Translations under genes and position numbers: made by a program
Notes under the pieces: model-generated
The model's database searches: none
Seen by the model: the letters and a program-made list of their open reading frames with translations, nothing else
What the model was told of the DNA's origin: nothing
Assembly (NCBI RefSeq): GCF_039969785.1
Contig: NZ_JBDVNC010000044.1
Coordinates: 1-64,000 of the forward strand
Length of the DNA stretch: 64,000 bases
Source: Shimia sp039969785
GTDB taxonomy: Bacteria > Pseudomonadota > Alphaproteobacteria > Rhodobacterales > Rhodobacteraceae
Direction: 5' to 3'
In this document: positions 10,141-19,283 of the stretch, piece after piece
How the letters are laid out: every line of letters begins with the position of its first letter
How positions within the stretch are numbered: position 1 is the stretch's first letter

Positions 10141-11151
10141 GTGCTTCGCATCCTCGCCACCCTATTTTGCCTGACCATCGCACTGCCTGCATTCGCGACC
10201 TGCAAAGGCCCTTCTCAATTTGACGCACTGCCCGAAGATCAGCAAGCCGACCTGCAACGCCGCGCCGCCCAGGCACCTTTTGCACAAGGCAATTTCTGGC
10301 AAGTTGAGAAAAATGGCGTGACCTCCTATGTCATTGGAACAATGCATCTTCCGGATGCCCGGCATGCACGAATACTGGACACACTCAAAGCGATCCCCAA
10401 TCCCCCGTCCCGCCTGTTTCTGGAACTTAATTCAACGGACGAGCTTGTCTTTCAAAACCACCTGACGTCCGACCCATCCAAAATCCTGATCACCAGCGGC
10501 CCCACCCTGATCGAGCGGCTGGGCGAAGACAACTGGACCAAGCTCAAACCCCGGCTCGCCGACATTGGTCTGCCGCCTTTTGTGGCGGCGAAATACCAAC
10601 CGTGGTTTCTGGGCCTGACCTTGTCGATCCCGGCCTGTGCCGTCGCTGATATTAAAGCAGGTCGCCCCGGACTAGACCGCCAGATCGAAGACTGGGCCGA
10701 GGACAAAGGCCTAACTGCACAATCTCTGGACAACACCGAAAATTTGATGCGTATCCTCGCCTCTGATCCTCTGGAGGAGCAGGTCGAGATGCTGAAATGG
10801 TCCTTGTCCCAGGATTTCGACCTGTCCGGTGCTGACAGTATCACAACAATGCTGGCGCTCTATTTTGAAGAAAGAAACCAGCTTTATTGGGAATACAGCA
10901 AAGCAGAGGCCCTCGGCGGTTTTACCGATCCTGCCGACATTAAACGGGTCAACGACCTGTTTGATGAGTTGCAATCAGATCTGGTCCAATCCCGGAATTT
11001 GCAATGGGTCGACGCTCTGGCCCCCGCGCTTGGCGAAGCACCCGCTTTTGTCGCGGTCGGAGCCCTGCACCTGCCCGGCGAAAACGGCGTACTGACCCTT
11101 TTGCAAAATCAAGGCTTTTCAATCAAGCGGGTTCGGCTGGTTCACAATTGA
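10141..11151 (+). CDS. TraB/GumN family protein, exported
   Basis: 336 residues from a GTG at 10141; this start gives a clean signal peptide (LRILATLFCLTIALPAFAT), whereas the upstream ATG at 10093 adds 16 polar residues before it. The TraB/TIKI/GumN fold is marked by two GxxH motifs, GTMHLP near residue 62 and GALHLPGENG near the C-terminus. Related TIKI proteins are metalloproteases; bacterial GumN-type members are mostly uncharacterised. Probably periplasmic. Stands between a divergent DUF2161 gene and ppaC, about 110 bases ahead of the latter. Confidence 0.82.
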   Translation: MLRILATLFCLTIALPAFATCKGPSQFDALPEDQQADLQRRAAQAPFAQGNFWQVEKNGVTSYVIGTMHLPDARHARILDTLKAIPNPPSRLFLELNSTDELVFQNHLTSDPSKILITSGPTLIERLGEDNWTKLKPRLADIGLPPFVAAKYQPWFLGLTLSIPACAVADIKAGRPGLDRQIEDWAEDKGLTAQSLDNTENLMRILASDPLEEQVEMLKWSLSQDFDLSGADSITTMLALYFEERNQLYWEYSKAEALGGFTDPADIKRVNDLFDELQSDLVQSRNLQWVDALAPALGEAPAFVAVGALHLPGENGVLTLLQNQGFSIKRVRLVHN

Positions 11152-11262
11152 CCCGACCCGCGCGTTGAGGTCGCAACCCCATTCCAATGCGTGACAATCA
11201 CCCGCGCCCCTTCTATAACGCGCGCAAAATCACCTAATTTCTCTTTTCAAAGGTTGCATCAC

Positions 11263-12183
11263 ATGACCACCCTCGTATTTGGCCACAAATCTCCCGACAC
11301 GGATTCCACCGGCTCCCCCATTATCTGGGCCTGGTATCTGAACGAGGTTCTCGGCACCCCGGCAAAACCCGTCCTGCTTGGCGAACCCAACACCGAAGCC
11401 GCGTTTGTTGTGGAAAAATGGAATCTCGACAAACCCGAGATCATCGACGCCGTTGCGGCCGACACGCCAGTTGTAATCGTCGACACCAACAACCCAGCCG
11501 AATTGCCCGACGCGATCAACGATGCTGACATCACCGCCATTATCGACCACCACAAACTGGTCGGCGGTCTGGAAACCAAAGGTCCGATCGACATCACAAT
11601 CCGTCCGCTGGCCTGCACCGCCACCATCATGCATGACCTGATGGGCGCCGACGCTGACAAGATGCCCGACAATATCAAAGGCGCGATGCTGTCCTGTATC
11701 CTGTCCGACACGTTGGAATTCCGCTCGCCCACCACCACCGACCACGACAAAGCGCTGGCCGAAAAACTGGCCGCAGAACTGAACCTTGATCTGAACGCCT
11801 ATGCCAGCGAAATGTTCGAAGCCAAATCCGACATCTCTGCTTTCTCGGACGCCGAACTGATCCGCATGGATTCCAAAGAATACGCAGTCGACGGCACCAA
11901 GTTCCGCGTTTCTGTTCTGGAAACCACAGCGCCCAAACTGGTTCTGGACCGCAAGGCCAGCATCATGGCGTCGTATGCTGACGTTGCCAAAGAAGACGGC
12001 GTTGATGACGTGCTGCTGTTTGTGGTCGACATCCTGAACGAAGAAGCCACGATGTTTATCCCCAACGATCTGGTCAAAGGCGTGGCCGAGAAGAGCTTTG
12101 GCGCCACCGTCGAGGGCGACTCTGTTGTCCTGCCCGGCGTCATGAGCCGCAAAAAACAGATCATCCCGAACCTCAAAGTCTGA
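11263..12183 (+). CDS. ppaC: Manganese-dependent (family II) inorganic pyrophosphatase
   Basis: 306 residues from ATG 11263, which matches the family N-terminus (TTLVFGHKSPDTDS); an in-frame ATG at 11191 only adds non-conserved residues. DHH-family motifs are all visible: GHKSPDTD, VDTNN, IDHHKLVGG and a C-terminal MSRKKQIIP. The enzyme hydrolyses pyrophosphate to two phosphates with Mn2+, pulling biosynthetic reactions forward. Monocistronic, ending at a strong terminator. Confidence 0.95.
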   Translation: MTTLVFGHKSPDTDSTGSPIIWAWYLNEVLGTPAKPVLLGEPNTEAAFVVEKWNLDKPEIIDAVAADTPVVIVDTNNPAELPDAINDADITAIIDHHKLVGGLETKGPIDITIRPLACTATIMHDLMGADADKMPDNIKGAMLSCILSDTLEFRSPTTTDHDKALAEKLAAELNLDLNAYASEMFEAKSDISAFSDAELIRMDSKEYAVDGTKFRVSVLETTAPKLVLDRKASIMASYADVAKEDGVDDVLLFVVDILNEEATMFIPNDLVKGVAEKSFGATVEGDSVVLPGVMSRKKQIIPNLKV

Positions 12184-12206
12184 TCTGCGCAAAAGTTCGA
12201 AACAAG

Positions 12207-12236
12207 GGCGTCCCTTTCGGGGCGCCTATTTTTTTT
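12207..12236 (+). terminator. Rho-independent terminator after ppaC
   Basis: GGCGTCCC, TTTC loop, GGGGCGCC, then TA and eight T residues. It starts 24 bases past the ppaC stop. Confidence 0.88.
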
Positions 12237-12266
12237 GCACTTCACCTAAGCCACCCGGAATTCAAG

Positions 12267-12980
12267 TCAAATTGTCAAAACTATCGAGTCGATCGTCCGC
12301 CCGTACTGATCTCTGACATCAATTCCATAACGGGTGCCGCTATCGCCCTTAATATTTTTTATCAAAGCTGAACACGGCCCAGACTGGCGAACCAAGGCAA
12401 GATCGCGTTGAGTATGACTTTGCGGAAAGTGGCAATGCAATGGGGCCTGAATCGGTTTCTGATCCAAAAGCACCGATACTTCAGCGACTTCGCCGTGCCG
12501 CCAATTGACTGGGGCCCAAGTAATTGCCAGGTCAATATACCCTCTGATCGTGTTTTCAAATTCGACAGGCATTTTTACTTCCGAACATGTCGCAGGATTT
12601 ACACACGCGGAAACCATAAAAATCGAGGATGTTTCGTAACCCAAATGAACAGCTTGTTCATTTACGACCAAAGGCTCGTTGGGACCGGACAAAGAAAATA
12701 CGCAATTTCCGACTTCAGAAACCGCGGCAAAGCCCGGCGTTTCACGAATTTCGCAAGTCGGAGTTAACGGGTCTCCTTCAAAGTATTCAAGCAGGTCAAC
12801 AGATTGCGAAACTCCAATCCTCAGCGTTTCGATGAATGGAGGGTTATGCGCGATTTCCTGAATAAAACTTGTCTGATCTTCGACCGGCTGTTCAGACCCC
12901 AGATACCAAAGCACCGTTGGCGGGAGGCCAAGTAAGGCAAAAATGGTGAACACCCTGCGTATTTTTCGGGAGCCGTCCAT
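12267..12980 (-). CDS. Unknown membrane-anchored protein
   Basis: 237 residues from the ATG at 12980; the frame is open upstream to 13199, which would add 73 residues. The chosen start places a hydrophobic helix (VFTIFALLGLPPTVLWYL) directly after a basic N-terminus, a typical signal anchor. The rest, about 200 residues, looks extracytoplasmic, with several cysteines and beta-rich sequence ending GRTIDSIVLTI. No known domain is recognised. Base composition is lower in GC than the neighbours, which may point to acquisition. It diverges from the glycosyltransferase gene. Confidence 0.5.
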   Translation of the reverse strand: MDGSRKIRRVFTIFALLGLPPTVLWYLGSEQPVEDQTSFIQEIAHNPPFIETLRIGVSQSVDLLEYFEGDPLTPTCEIRETPGFAAVSEVGNCVFSLSGPNEPLVVNEQAVHLGYETSSIFMVSACVNPATCSEVKMPVEFENTIRGYIDLAITWAPVNWRHGEVAEVSVLLDQKPIQAPLHCHFPQSHTQRDLALVRQSGPCSALIKNIKGDSGTRYGIDVRDQYGRTIDSIVLTI

Positions 12981-13279
12981 CCTGTCCAATGAGCGCGCTA
13001 AAAGAGAAAAAAATGAACGAACAGGTCTCAACACCGTCACTTGCCCCACCCCAATTTCTAAAAACACCAATCTGTAAAAAGTGTTGGTTATCGTCACACC
13101 AAAGATACGTCCATTCAAGAGTGACAAGCGCAAAAATTCAATCGATGCCGACATTGGTGAACTGTCGTGATGAAACACCCTGACAGATATCCGCCCCATA
13201 GCGCCCGCAACCTTGACAAAATTCCGCCGACATCCCCCATTAACGTGTCGTTGATTATCATTCGTTCCGGGGCCACAGC

Positions 13280-14005
13280 ATGAGCTTTGCCGATCTTATC
13301 GATCACTTTGACCGCGTCTATATCGTCAATCTGGCGCATCGCGCCGACCGGCGTACGGAAACCGTGGCCGAATTCGACCAGATCGGCGTCGCGATCCCGA
13401 ACGACAAGATCCAGTTCTTCGAAGCGTCCCGCCCTTCTGACAAGGGCGCATTTCCGTCTATCGGGTCTCTGGGCAACTTCATGTCGCAAACCCGCGTGCT
13501 CAAAGACGCGCTGGATCGTGGTCTGAATCGCGTTTTGATTTGCGAAGATGATCTGCATCTGAACGCATTGCCCGAACAAACTGTGGCATCCGTTCTGCAT
13601 GACCTGCAAACCACCGACTGGTCTGTTGCCGCGCTTGGTTATCTGGAACCGGAAACGCCACCTGCCGATCACACCGGCCTGTCACCCTGGACAACCGGCA
13701 CGCGCGGCACACAATTCTGGGCGATCCAGGGCGCGGCCATTCGGGAATTTCACGACTACCTTGAACAGGTGCGCATCCGCCCGTCGGGTCATCCCCAGGG
13801 CGGTTCGATGTTTTTTGACGGTGCGTTCAACATGGTGCGTACACAAGTGCCCGGGATCATGTTTCGCATCGCAACGCCGTGTCTGGCCGGACAGCGCGCA
13901 TCGCGCACCGACATTCATGACCTCAGATTTTTTGACCGGGTCGAACCATTTCGCACGGTCGCCGGGGCGTTTCGCAAGCTCAGAAACCGCAAACGGCGCG
14001 CCTGA
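13280..14005 (+). CDS. Glycosyltransferase family 25 protein
   Basis: 241 residues. The N-terminal VYIVNLAHRADRRTETVAEF is the hallmark of GT25 (LgtB/LpsA-type LPS galactosyltransferases and related enzymes), and LICEDDLHL supplies the acidic metal/nucleotide-sugar motif. It probably adds a sugar to a surface glycan from a nucleotide sugar; donor and acceptor are unknown. Single gene; no LPS cluster around it. The 11-bp repeat cluster begins 6 bases after its stop codon. Confidence 0.85.
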   Translation: MSFADLIDHFDRVYIVNLAHRADRRTETVAEFDQIGVAIPNDKIQFFEASRPSDKGAFPSIGSLGNFMSQTRVLKDALDRGLNRVLICEDDLHLNALPEQTVASVLHDLQTTDWSVAALGYLEPETPPADHTGLSPWTTGTRGTQFWAIQGAAIREFHDYLEQVRIRPSGHPQGGSMFFDGAFNMVRTQVPGIMFRIATPCLAGQRASRTDIHDLRFFDRVEPFRTVAGAFRKLRNRKRRA

Positions 14006-14010
14006 TCCGG

Positions 14011-14054
14011 GCACCGACGGCATACCGACGCAATACCGACGTGCTGCCGACAGG
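14011..14054. repeat. 11-bp tandem motif, copy 2
   Basis: Four units: GCACCGACGGC, ATACCGACGCA, ATACCGACGTG, CTGCCGACAGG. It begins 6 bases after the GT25 stop. The central 22 bases are identical to copy 1 at 9339-9360. Confidence 0.78.
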
Positions 14055-14139
14055 TGTTTTCGCGGTCTGACCACTGGCGCTTTTCTTTGTCCTTTGCCAT
14101 AGAGAGAGCACCAATTCTTTGCGCGCAGGACCCCAAGTC

Positions 14140-15015
14140 ATGACCCAGATCATTTCCGCACTGACCGACATTTCCGACCGTTACCAAGCCCTGTTCGTCG
14201 ATCTGTGGGGCTGTGTTCACAACGGCATCACAGCCTATCCTGAAGCCGTCGCTGCCTTGCAGGCCTACCGCGCCCGGGGCGGCATTGTGGTGCTTGTGAC
14301 CAACTCCCCCAAACCCCGTGCCGGAGTTGCCGAACAGCTGAGCGAGTTTGGTGTGCCCGACGACGCCTATGACACCATCGCCACATCCGGCGACAGCGCC
14401 CGGTCGGCCATGTATCGTGGCGCTATTGGCGAAAAGGTCTATTTCATGGGCGAACCGATCCGGGACGCAGGCTTTTTTGAACCGCTCGGCATTCTGGAAA
14501 ACCCGGTCAACATCACCCGTGTCCCTCTGGCCGAGGCTGAGGGTATTGCCTGCTGCGGCCCGTTTGATCCGATGGCGGACCCAGATGTGAACCGTGCCGA
14601 TTTCCTGTTTGCCAAAACAAAGGGTCTCAAGCTGCTTTGCGCCAATCCCGACATCGTTGTCGACCGGGGCGAAATCCGCGAATGGTGCGCAGGCGCGCTG
14701 GCTCGCATTTACACCGAGATGGGTGGCGAAAGCCTCTATTTTGGCAAACCGCACCCGCCAATCTACGACCTCGCCCGTCGCCGCCTGATTGCTTTGGGCA
14801 ACTCCATACCCGATTCTGCCATCCTCGCGATCGGCGATGGTGCCCAAACAGACATTCTGGGCGCCATGGGCGAAGACATCGATTCCCTTTTCATCTCTGG
14901 CGGCCTTGCCGCAGAAGAAACTAAAACGACGCACCAGCCTGATGAAACCGCCTTAACTATCTATTTACAAAAGGAAAAAGTGTCTCCTCAGTACACAATA
15001 GGTCAACTACACTGA
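14140..15015 (+). CDS. TIGR01459-type HAD hydrolase
   Basis: 291 residues from ATG 14140 (an in-frame start at 14119 adds seven residues). HAD motif I is LFVDLWGCVHNG, with a cap domain typical of the NagD-like class, motif II in VVLVTNSPKP, and motif IV in AIGDGAQTDILGA. The family is near-universal in alphaproteobacteria and annotated as a putative sugar or nucleotide phosphatase; the substrate is not established. The second Asp of the usual DxD in motif I is replaced (DLWG, shared by this subfamily). Confidence 0.85.
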   Translation: MTQIISALTDISDRYQALFVDLWGCVHNGITAYPEAVAALQAYRARGGIVVLVTNSPKPRAGVAEQLSEFGVPDDAYDTIATSGDSARSAMYRGAIGEKVYFMGEPIRDAGFFEPLGILENPVNITRVPLAEAEGIACCGPFDPMADPDVNRADFLFAKTKGLKLLCANPDIVVDRGEIREWCAGALARIYTEMGGESLYFGKPHPPIYDLARRRLIALGNSIPDSAILAIGDGAQTDILGAMGEDIDSLFISGGLAAEETKTTHQPDETALTIYLQKEKVSPQYTIGQLH

Positions 15016-15118
15016 CGCTATTAGTGCTTGATTTTCTGCAGTTGCGAAGTAATAAAGTTGCTAAATGAGGCGGATGACCGTCTTAAAATTACTAAGCCAC
15101 CTGGAATCGGAGGGTCGA

Positions 15119-15562
15119 ATGTTGGACAATCTGCCACGCGGGACGATCTGCATAGAAGACATCGAGATGGGAATGTCTCGCTATCTGCGCAAAGTCGTGA
15201 CCGATCAGGACATCGAAATGTTTGCAGAAATCTCGACGGACAGAAACCCTGTCCATCTGGATGATGATTATGCCAACGACACCATTTTTCAGGGCCGCAT
15301 TGCCCATGGCATGCTGACCGCAGGCCTGATCTCTGCCGTGATCGGAGAGCAGCTCCCCGGTCATGGCACGGTCTATATGGGGCAAAGCCTGAAATTCCTC
15401 GCCCCCGTGCGCCCCGGTGACATGGTCTATGCCGAAGTCAAAGTGACCGATATCGACTTTTCCAAACGGCGGGTCAAACTTGATTGTCACTGCGCAGTGG
15501 ATGGTAAAAAAGTCCTGATCGGCGAAGCCACCGTGCTCGCGCCCAGCCGCAAATTCGACTGA
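15119..15562 (+). CDS. MaoC-like (R)-specific enoyl-CoA hydratase
   Basis: 147 residues starting at ATG 15119 behind GGAGGG; the frame is open from 15065. Single hotdog fold with the hydratase-2 signature: DRNPVHLDDDYA, containing the catalytic Asp/His, then GRIAHGMLTAGL. It hydrates trans-2-enoyl-CoA to (R)-3-hydroxyacyl-CoA, which can feed polyhydroxyalkanoate synthesis or fatty-acid turnover. Between HAD and ribF on the same strand with gaps of about 100 bases, so co-transcription is possible but unproven. Confidence 0.88.
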   Translation: MLDNLPRGTICIEDIEMGMSRYLRKVVTDQDIEMFAEISTDRNPVHLDDDYANDTIFQGRIAHGMLTAGLISAVIGEQLPGHGTVYMGQSLKFLAPVRPGDMVYAEVKVTDIDFSKRRVKLDCHCAVDGKKVLIGEATVLAPSRKFD

Positions 15563-15690
15563 GCCGGGACGACTTTTCGGTATCTCGAAAAGCCCTGAGC
15601 GAATTGGCCCATGCGGACCACGCGGGGTGATACCCCTGGGCGATAGCTCTGCACTTGCCAGCCCCGGTTCAAACCGCTACGCCTCGGAAT

Positions 15691-16623
15691 ATGCGGATCA
15701 TTCGAGACTTTCAGTATGTAAAAGACCAGGACCGCGGCGCGAGCGCCGCGATTGGTAATTTTGATGGCGTGCATCTGGGGCACCAGTCGGTGATTGATAT
15801 CGCCCGTGATGCCGCCCCCGATGCGCCGCTTGGCATTGTCACGTTTGAGCCCCATCCCCGCGAATTCTTTGCCCCTGACGCGCCGCCCTTTCGGCTGACA
15901 AATGCCGACACACGTGCGCACCGTCTGCAAAAGCTCGGCGTGGACCGGCTCTATGAATTGCCCTTTAACGCCACCTTGTCCGGCCTCTCCCCGCGTGCGT
16001 TTGCACAAGATGTTGTGGCCGACGGGCTGGGGCTTAAGCATGTGGTTGTTGGCGCTGATTTCTGTTTTGGTCAGGGCCGCAAAGGCACTGCAACAGATCT
16101 GCAGGAGTTTGGCGCAGAAATGGGCTTTGGCGTCACAATCGCCCCGCTGGTTCAGGCTGGCGCATATCAGGTTTCATCGACCTCGATCCGCAACGCGTTA
16201 AGCGATGGAAAACCGCGCGATGCGTCGCGTATGCTGGGCCATTGGCACCGCATTGACGGTCCCGTTATTGGCGGCGATCAGCGCGGCCGCGTGCTTGGGT
16301 TTCCCACTGCAAACATGTCGCTTGATGGTCTGCATCCGCCCAAATTCGGTGTCTATGCGGTCCTGGTGGATGTGCTTGATGGCCCCCACAAAGGCAATTA
16401 CCAAGGCGCGGCTTCGGTGGGTGTGCGCCCGATGTTTGGCGTCAACAAAGCCAATATCGAAACCTTCCTGCTCGATTTTTCCGGCGACCTCTACGGCACT
16501 CAGATTTCTGTCGCGCTCGTGGATTTCCTGCGACCCGAAGAAAATTATGACAGTCTGGAAATTCTGATCGCGCAGATCGACAAAGACTGCGCCCGGTGTC
16601 GTGAGATTCTGTCCGCCTTATGA
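15691..16623 (+). CDS. ribF: Bifunctional riboflavin kinase / FAD synthetase
   Basis: 310 residues from ATG 15691 (in-frame ATG at 15655 is less conserved). The N-terminal FAD synthetase domain has AAIGNFDGVHLGHQ and the STSIR motif; the C-terminal riboflavin kinase domain has GDQRGRVLGFPTANM. It converts riboflavin to FMN and then FAD. Its stop overlaps the start of the YcgN-like gene, opening a translationally coupled trio. No FMN riboswitch could be recognised upstream, only a 7-bp hairpin (CTTTTCG/CGAAAAG) at about 15572. Confidence 0.93.
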   Translation: MRIIRDFQYVKDQDRGASAAIGNFDGVHLGHQSVIDIARDAAPDAPLGIVTFEPHPREFFAPDAPPFRLTNADTRAHRLQKLGVDRLYELPFNATLSGLSPRAFAQDVVADGLGLKHVVVGADFCFGQGRKGTATDLQEFGAEMGFGVTIAPLVQAGAYQVSSTSIRNALSDGKPRDASRMLGHWHRIDGPVIGGDQRGRVLGFPTANMSLDGLHPPKFGVYAVLVDVLDGPHKGNYQGAASVGVRPMFGVNKANIETFLLDFSGDLYGTQISVALVDFLRPEENYDSLEILIAQIDKDCARCREILSAL

Positions 16624-17108
16624 CCCGCCCCACCCTGAAATCCGACCCGATTGAACGCGACGGTCTGGCCTCCCGTTTCTGGGAGCGTAAGCCGCTGAAA
16701 TCGTTATCCCAAAAGGAATGGGAAGCCTTGTGTGACGGCTGCGGAAAATGTTGCCTGAACAAGCTGGAAGACGCCGACACAGGCGAGGTGGCGCTGACCC
16801 GCGTGGCGTGCCGATTGCTGGATGACGAAACCTGCCACTGTACGCAATATGACATTCGCCACCAATTTGTGCCCGAATGCATCGTGCTCAAGCCATCCAA
16901 TCTGGACACGCACGCCTATTGGATGCCCCAGACCTGTGCCTATCGGCTTTTGTGGGAAAACAAACCGCTTTACGACTGGCACCCGCTGATTTCCGGTGAT
17001 CCGGACAGCGTGCACCGGGCTGGCGTCTCGGTCTATCAGATGACAGTGTCGGAATTTGAAACACCCGAAGACGAATGGGAAGATCACATCATCGAGGAGC
17101 CCGTCTGA
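16620..17108 (+). CDS. YcgN/UPF0260 cysteine-cluster protein
   Basis: 162 residues. The N-terminal CDGCGKCCLNK and later CRLLDDETCHCTQY supply the conserved cysteines of the YkgJ/YcgN cysteine-cluster family, thought to bind zinc or an iron-sulfur centre. Function unknown. Its ATG overlaps the ribF stop (ATGA) and its own TGA overlaps the next start (TGATG), so the three genes are translationally coupled. Confidence 0.88.
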   Translation: MTRPTLKSDPIERDGLASRFWERKPLKSLSQKEWEALCDGCGKCCLNKLEDADTGEVALTRVACRLLDDETCHCTQYDIRHQFVPECIVLKPSNLDTHAYWMPQTCAYRLLWENKPLYDWHPLISGDPDSVHRAGVSVYQMTVSEFETPEDEWEDHIIEEPV

Positions 17109-18154
17109 TGTATTTTGCTTCTGACAATTCCGGCCCGGCCTTGCCACAGGTTATGCAGGCCCTGAGCGATGCCAATCAGGGCTATGCCATGGGCTATGGC
17201 GCTGACGCGATCATGGATGAAGTGCGCGTCCGGATCCGAGATATTTTCGAAGCGCCCGAAGCTGCTGTCTTTCTGGTCGCCACCGGCACCGCCGCCAATG
17301 CGCTGGCGCTCGCCACACTGGCCCAGCCGTGGGAAACCGTCTTTTGCGCCCCCGTGGCTCATATCCAGGAGGACGAATGCAACGCGCCCGAATTCTATAG
17401 CGGCGCCAAGCTGACCCTTGTCGGAGACGGCGACAAGATGACCCCGGCTGCCCTGCTAGGGGCTATTCAGGCCGAAGAAAATCGCGGTGTACACGGTCCT
17501 CAGCGCGGACCGGTGTCGATGACCCAAGTCACCGAACGCGGCACAATCCACTCGCTCGACGAAATCGGCGCGTTGTGTGCGATTGCCAAACAGCACGATC
17601 TGCCCGTGCATATGGATGGTGCGCGTTTTGCCAATGCGCTGATGGCGATCGGATGCACCCCCGCTGAAATGACATGGAAAAACGGCGTGGATGTTGTCAG
17701 CTTTGGTGGCACCAAAAACGGTTGTCTGGGTGTCGAAGCGGTGATTTTCTTTGATCCGAAACACGCTTGGGAATTTGAGCTGCGCCGCAAGCGTGGCGCG
17801 CATTTGTTTTCGAAACATCGGTATTTATCTGCACAGATGAATGCCTATCTGCGTGATGACCTCTGGCGCGACACAGCCCAAACAGCCAATACCAAAGCTG
17901 CGCGGCTGGTGTCTGGGCTCAGCAACATCGCGTCCGTCAGCTTTGCGCATCCGCCACAGGCCAATATGGTGTTTGCGGCCATGCCACGTGCCATGCACAA
18001 GGCGCTGCATGACGCCGGCGCAATCTACCACATCTGGAGCGGTAGCCTTGAAGGCGAAGACCCGGACGCGCCGGTCACGGCCCGGTTTGTGTGTGACTGG
18101 TCAATTCCGGATGCGGACATCGACCGGTTTCTGGACATCGCACACACTGCCTAA
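17108..18154 (+). CDS. Low-specificity L-threonine aldolase-type PLP enzyme
   Basis: 348 residues starting at 17108, where ATG overlaps the preceding TGA. Fold-type I PLP enzyme of the beta-eliminating lyase/threonine aldolase family: MYFASDNSGPALPQVM at the N-terminus, HMDGARFANAL with the cofactor-binding Asp, and SFGGTKNGCLG with the Schiff-base Lys. It cleaves L-threonine or L-allo-threonine to glycine and acetaldehyde. Third gene of the coupled trio with ribF and the YcgN-like gene. Confidence 0.9.
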   Translation: MYFASDNSGPALPQVMQALSDANQGYAMGYGADAIMDEVRVRIRDIFEAPEAAVFLVATGTAANALALATLAQPWETVFCAPVAHIQEDECNAPEFYSGAKLTLVGDGDKMTPAALLGAIQAEENRGVHGPQRGPVSMTQVTERGTIHSLDEIGALCAIAKQHDLPVHMDGARFANALMAIGCTPAEMTWKNGVDVVSFGGTKNGCLGVEAVIFFDPKHAWEFELRRKRGAHLFSKHRYLSAQMNAYLRDDLWRDTAQTANTKAARLVSGLSNIASVSFAHPPQANMVFAAMPRAMHKALHDAGAIYHIWSGSLEGEDPDAPVTARFVCDWSIPDADIDRFLDIAHTA

Positions 18155-18276
18155 GCGGTTTCTCTAACGGTTTTAACGGGCTGCAATGTCTTTGGCCGGC
18201 GGTCAGGCCATGGCGACCCAAACTTGCATTCTCTGCATTTGACGCCACAGTGGCGAAAGCCCTGAGGAAATCACAA

Positions 18277-19254
18277 ATGCCCCAAGCGATCATCACCCGA
18301 ACCTTTGGCGGTTCAGCCGTCATGAACCTCGAAGAGGTTGCGATCCCTGCCCCGGCCCCCGGAGAGCTGAGGATTCGTCAAACCGCCATTGGCGTGAATT
18401 TCCACGATATCTATGTCCGCTCTGGCCTCTACAAAACCCTGACACTTCCGGGAATACTGGGGTGCGAGGCCGCCGGTGTTGTCGAAGACATCGGCGATGA
18501 TGCCGACGGGTTCGAAATAGGTGACCGGGTCGCCTATGTCACCGGACCGCCATACGGGGCCTATGCCACACATCGTCTTTTGCCTGCCAAGGCCGCCGTC
18601 CCCCTGCCCGATGGTGTCAGCGATGAGCTTGCGGCGTCGTCCCTTCTGCGGGCTTTGACGGTCGAGATGTTGGCAAACCGGGTGCGTCGCCTTGAACCCG
18701 GCATGACAATCCTTGTGCATGCGGCGGCAGGCGGCGTGGGGCGTCTGTTATGTCAGTGGGCATCCCACCTTGGGGTCACGGTTCTGGGCACGGTTGGGTC
18801 AGAGGAAAAGGCCGTAATTGCCCGCGACAATGGCTGCGCACACCCAATCCTGTACCGCGAAACATCTTTTGAGGATGTAGCGCTGCGCCTGACCAACGGG
18901 CGTGGTGTCGACGTAATTTACGACTCGATTGGCGCAGATACGTTTGCCGGGTCTCTCAAGGCGCTCGCAACCTGCGGGCATCTGGTGAATTTCGGACAAT
19001 CCTCCGGCCCGGTCGCCCCGCTGGCGATGAGCACACTTGCGGAAAAATCCCTGACCGTCACCCGCCCGATCCTGTTTCACTATTTTGGCGATACCACGCA
19101 ATATCGCGCCATGGCAGAGGCAGTTTTTAAACGGTTTGAAACGGGCGCATTGCGGGTTGATGCCTGGCAATCTCTGCCGCTCGGCCAGGCTGGCGAAGCG
19201 CATGACTTGCTGGAAAGCCGTCAGGCCCTTGGCGGGGTGGTCCTTCTACCCTAG
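18277..19254 (+). CDS. Quinone oxidoreductase (zinc-free MDR family)
   Basis: 325 residues from ATG 18277 behind a GAGGA ribosome binding site. Medium-chain dehydrogenase/reductase fold: VNFHDIYVRSGLY in the catalytic domain, LVHAAAGGVGRLLCQWA as the NADPH-binding Rossmann loop, and GRGVDVIYDSIG. The zinc ligands of alcohol dehydrogenases are absent, as in QorA-type NADPH:quinone reductases. The substrate is not certain. Independent of the upstream trio (gap about 120 bases). Confidence 0.88.
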   Translation: MPQAIITRTFGGSAVMNLEEVAIPAPAPGELRIRQTAIGVNFHDIYVRSGLYKTLTLPGILGCEAAGVVEDIGDDADGFEIGDRVAYVTGPPYGAYATHRLLPAKAAVPLPDGVSDELAASSLLRALTVEMLANRVRRLEPGMTILVHAAAGGVGRLLCQWASHLGVTVLGTVGSEEKAVIARDNGCAHPILYRETSFEDVALRLTNGRGVDVIYDSIGADTFAGSLKALATCGHLVNFGQSSGPVAPLAMSTLAEKSLTVTRPILFHYFGDTTQYRAMAEAVFKRFETGALRVDAWQSLPLGQAGEAHDLLESRQALGGVVLLP

Positions 19255-19283
19255 GACATACTGCCCCCGGGAATCGCGAAGGT

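Noticed and set aside
15563..15690. FMN riboswitch ahead of ribF
   Set aside because: No conserved RFN-element core could be recognised; only a 7-bp hairpin is visible, more likely a weak terminator or chance.
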